DNA from: Burkholderiales bacterium
GTDB lineage: Bacteria; Pseudomonadota; Gammaproteobacteria; Burkholderiales; Burkholderiaceae_C
Direction: 5' to 3'
Length of the DNA: 36,466 bases
Assembly (NCBI GenBank): GCA_019509985.1
Contig: JAEKLF010000135.1
Coordinates: 1 to 36,466 of the forward strand
The number at the start of each line of letters is the position of its first letter. The first letter of the stretch is position 1. The translations under genes were made by a program, and so were the position numbers. The notes under the pieces were generated by a model. That model was not told the DNA's origin. It ran no database searches and saw only the letters and a list, made by a program, of their open reading frames with translations. Below, piece by piece: positions 34,916 to 36,466 of the stretch.

Positions 34916-35608
34916 ATGACCACCCCTGTCCTCCACTACGTCTACGACCCCCTGTGCGGCTGGTGCTGGGGCGCCGCGCCGCTGGTGCGCGCCGCCCGCG
35001 CGGTGCTGCCGCTGCGCCTGCATGCCGGCGGCATGATGGCCGGCGCGCAGCGCCAGCCCGTCACGCCCGAGCTGCGCGCCTACGTGCTGGCACATGACCA
35101 GCGCATCGCCGAGGCCACCGGCCAGCCCTTCGGCGACGCCTATCGCGACGGCCTGCTGCGCGACGTTCAGGCTGTGTTCGACTCCGAGCCGCCCACGGCC
35201 GCCATCCTCGCGGCCGAGGCCCTGGCCGGCCGCGGCCTCGACTTGCTGGCTGAGCTGCAGGCGGCGCACTACGTGCACGGCCGCCGCATCGCTGAGCCGG
35301 CCGTGCTGATCGAGCTGGCCGGCGCCATCGGCCTGGCACGGGCGGAATTCGCGACCGAGCTGGGCCGCCAGAGCCTGGGCCCGGCGCAGGCCCACATCCA
35401 GCAGACCCGCTCCTTTATGGCGCAGACGGGCGCACGCGGCTTCCCGAGCTTCCTGCTGGAAACGGATGCAGGCCTGAGCCGCGTGGATGCCTCGGCCTAC
35501 CTCGGGCGACCGCGGGACTTCGCGGCGGCGTTGAAGGGCCTGGCCGGCCCGGCGACTGCTGAAGCCTTCGGCCCCGCCCTGTGCGACGCCAACGGCTGCG
35601 CCCTGTGA
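34916..35608 (+). CDS. DsbA-family thioredoxin-fold oxidoreductase
   Basis: The protein has 230 residues. The N-terminal VYDPLCGWCWGAAPLV carries a CxxC redox site (CGWC), followed by a helical insertion domain and the cis-proline loop TGARGFPSFLLE. This matches DsbA-family cytoplasmic proteins of the FrnE-like type rather than periplasmic DsbA, since no signal peptide is present. A second Cys pair occurs at the very C-terminus (CDANGCAL). It starts 64 bases after the MBL-fold gene on the same strand and is followed after 17 bases by a SnoaL-like gene. The substrate is unknown. Confidence 0.9.
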   Translation: MTTPVLHYVYDPLCGWCWGAAPLVRAARAVLPLRLHAGGMMAGAQRQPVTPELRAYVLAHDQRIAEATGQPFGDAYRDGLLRDVQAVFDSEPPTAAILAAEALAGRGLDLLAELQAAHYVHGRRIAEPAVLIELAGAIGLARAEFATELGRQSLGPAQAHIQQTRSFMAQTGARGFPSFLLETDAGLSRVDASAYLGRPRDFAAALKGLAGPATAEAFGPALCDANGCAL

Positions 35609-35625
35609 ACGCGACGGAGCCTGCG

Positions 35626-36018
35626 ATGAAAAGCAACCTGCAGATCGTCACCGACCACTACGCCGCCTCGGCGCGTGGCGACATTCCCGCCATGATGGCC
35701 GACATGGCACCCGACGTGGCCTGGACGGAGATGGCCGGCTTCCCCTGCGCCGGCACCTGGATCGGCCCTGCGGCCGTCGTCAGCAACGTCTTTGCCGTGC
35801 TCGGCCGTGACTGGGACGGCTACAGCTTCACGCTGGAGCAGCTCATCGACGGCGGCGAGCAGTTGGTCGCCCTGGGCCGCTACACCGGCCGCTTTCGCGC
35901 GACGGGCAAGGCGCTTGATGCGCGGGTGGCCCACGTGTGGCGCCTGGCCGAAGGGCGGGTCGTGGCCTTCGAGCAGTTCACCGACACCTTGCTGGTGGCC
36001 AGGGCGATGGCGGCCTGA
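35626..36018 (+). CDS. SnoaL/NTF2-like (ketosteroid-isomerase-related) protein
   Basis: The protein has 130 residues from the ATG at 35626, supported by GGAG at 35616-35619; an upstream GTG at 35581 would overlap the DsbA-like gene. The pattern is an N-terminal helix pair (IVTDHYAASARGDIPAMMAD) followed by MAPDVAWTEMAG and a curved beta-sheet (FRATGKALDARVAHVWRLAE, GRVVAFEQFTDT), typical of the NTF2-like fold of polyketide cyclases and small hydrolases or isomerases. No substrate can be assigned. It is probably co-transcribed with the DsbA-like gene. Confidence 0.87.
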   Translation: MKSNLQIVTDHYAASARGDIPAMMADMAPDVAWTEMAGFPCAGTWIGPAAVVSNVFAVLGRDWDGYSFTLEQLIDGGEQLVALGRYTGRFRATGKALDARVAHVWRLAEGRVVAFEQFTDTLLVARAMAA

Positions 36019-36085
36019 CCGAGCAAGCTTTCCGTGGCGTTGCGCCGCCCGCGCATGAAACCCTGCGGGCTGCCTTGGGCGACGT

Positions 36086-36165
36086 GCTTGCAGCTCAATG
36101 CTGCAAGCATCGCCGTCCCCCAGGGGGCTGAGGCCGGACACGGCAAGTCCTGAGGACTTGTCGTG
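36086..36165. repeat. Intergenic tandem hairpin element
   Basis: The gap 36019-36236 has no gene. It holds GCTTGCAG (36086-36093) with CTGCAAGC (36101-36108), CCCCC (36117-36121) with GGGGG (36123-36127), and a 12-bp stem 36139-36150 with 36154-36165 around TGA (one G-T pair). There is no T-run, so it looks more like a repeat cluster than an intrinsic terminator, although it lies between convergent genes and could help end transcription. Confidence 0.6.
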
Positions 36166-36236
36166 CCTGCCGAAGAGCAGTCGACCGACCGGGCTCACCG
36201 GCGCTCAGCCGGGCGAGACTGGGCTACGGGCTTTAC

Positions 36237-36466
36237 TCAGCGCCGGAACTTGCCCGACTGGTCGATGATGGCCAGGTCCACATAGTCCAGGCCGGTGTGG
36301 TCCTTGGGCCCGTAGCCCACCTCGATGCCGCCCACGTCGAAGTGGCTCATGTTCTCCAGCGCATCGCGCAGGCTCTGGCGCGTGGGCTGCTTGCCGGCGC
36401 GCTTCAGGCCCTCCACCAGCACCTTGGCCGACACATAGCCCTCCACGACGGTCGGCGTCAGCTCCA
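36237..36466 (-). CDS. ABC transporter substrate-binding protein (LivJ/K type), C-terminal part
   Basis: Only the last 76 codons are in the window; the start lies beyond base 36466. The sequence VVEGYVSAKVLVEGLKRAGK with 'TRQSLRDALENM' and 'DYVDLAIIDQSGKFRR' is the C-terminal pattern of periplasmic type I binding proteins for branched-chain amino acids and related ligands (Peripla_BP_6), where 'EGY..A..LVEGL..AG' is characteristic. The ligand cannot be told from this part. Confidence 0.85.
   Translation of the reverse strand, partial: ELTPTVVEGYVSAKVLVEGLKRAGKQPTRQSLRDALENMSHFDVGGIEVGYGPKDHTGLDYVDLAIIDQSGKFRR

Overview
The window reads as one piece of a chromosome from a high-GC betaproteobacterium of the order Burkholderiales, probably in the Rubrivivax/Roseateles/Leptothrix neighbourhood. 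This is inferred from the uniformly GC-rich coding bias, a PEP-CTERM surface protein, the kynurenine genes and intergenic palindromes built on a CCCCCT/AGGGGG core. No rRNA, tRNA, insertion sequence, transposase, integrase or CRISPR array was found.

Region 1 (1-25176, all + strand) looks like one functional block for making, exporting and processing a giant cell-surface protein. It opens inside a reading frame that runs to 16968 (at least 5655 residues, N-terminus outside the window). That protein has serial parallel beta-helix modules carrying golvesin-like, malectin-like and nidogen-like insertions, then cadherin/PKD-type domains, ten tandem 95-residue cadherin-like repeats, and a duplicated [Ig-like - cohesin-like - dockerin-like] C-terminus. 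It is followed by a small PEP-CTERM protein that itself looks cohesin-like, a GAF-domain/HlyD membrane fusion protein, a PqqD-like/site-2-protease(M50)/HlyD fusion, a shortened SecA-like ATPase, and a soluble HlyD-type periplasmic adaptor translationally coupled to it. The set suggests a dedicated, largely undescribed export or assembly apparatus. A ~520-bp imperfect inverted-repeat element with hairpins at both tips separates the M50 gene from the SecA-like gene.

Region 2 (25177-26556, +) is a Bcr/CflA-type MFS exporter. Its leader can be folded as an S-adenosylhomocysteine riboswitch, an unexpected pairing.

Region 3 (26553-33824, - strand) is metabolic: aminopeptidase P, a nitronate-monooxygenase-family flavoprotein, and the tryptophan-to-anthranilate genes kynA, kynU and kynB. 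In transcription order the latter run LysR regulator - small 84-residue protein - kynB - kynU - (palindromic repeat) - kynA, with 4-nt overlaps at LysR/84-aa and kynB/kynU. KynA oxidises tryptophan to N-formylkynurenine, KynB removes formate, and KynU cleaves kynurenine to anthranilate and alanine.

Region 4 (33825-36466) starts with an AT-rich divergent promoter region between the LysR gene and an exported metallo-beta-lactamase-fold protein whose metal motif is degenerate. A DsbA-like protein, a SnoaL/NTF2-like protein, a hairpin-rich gap and the 3' end of a branched-chain-amino-acid-type ABC substrate-binding protein (- strand, cut by the window edge) follow.
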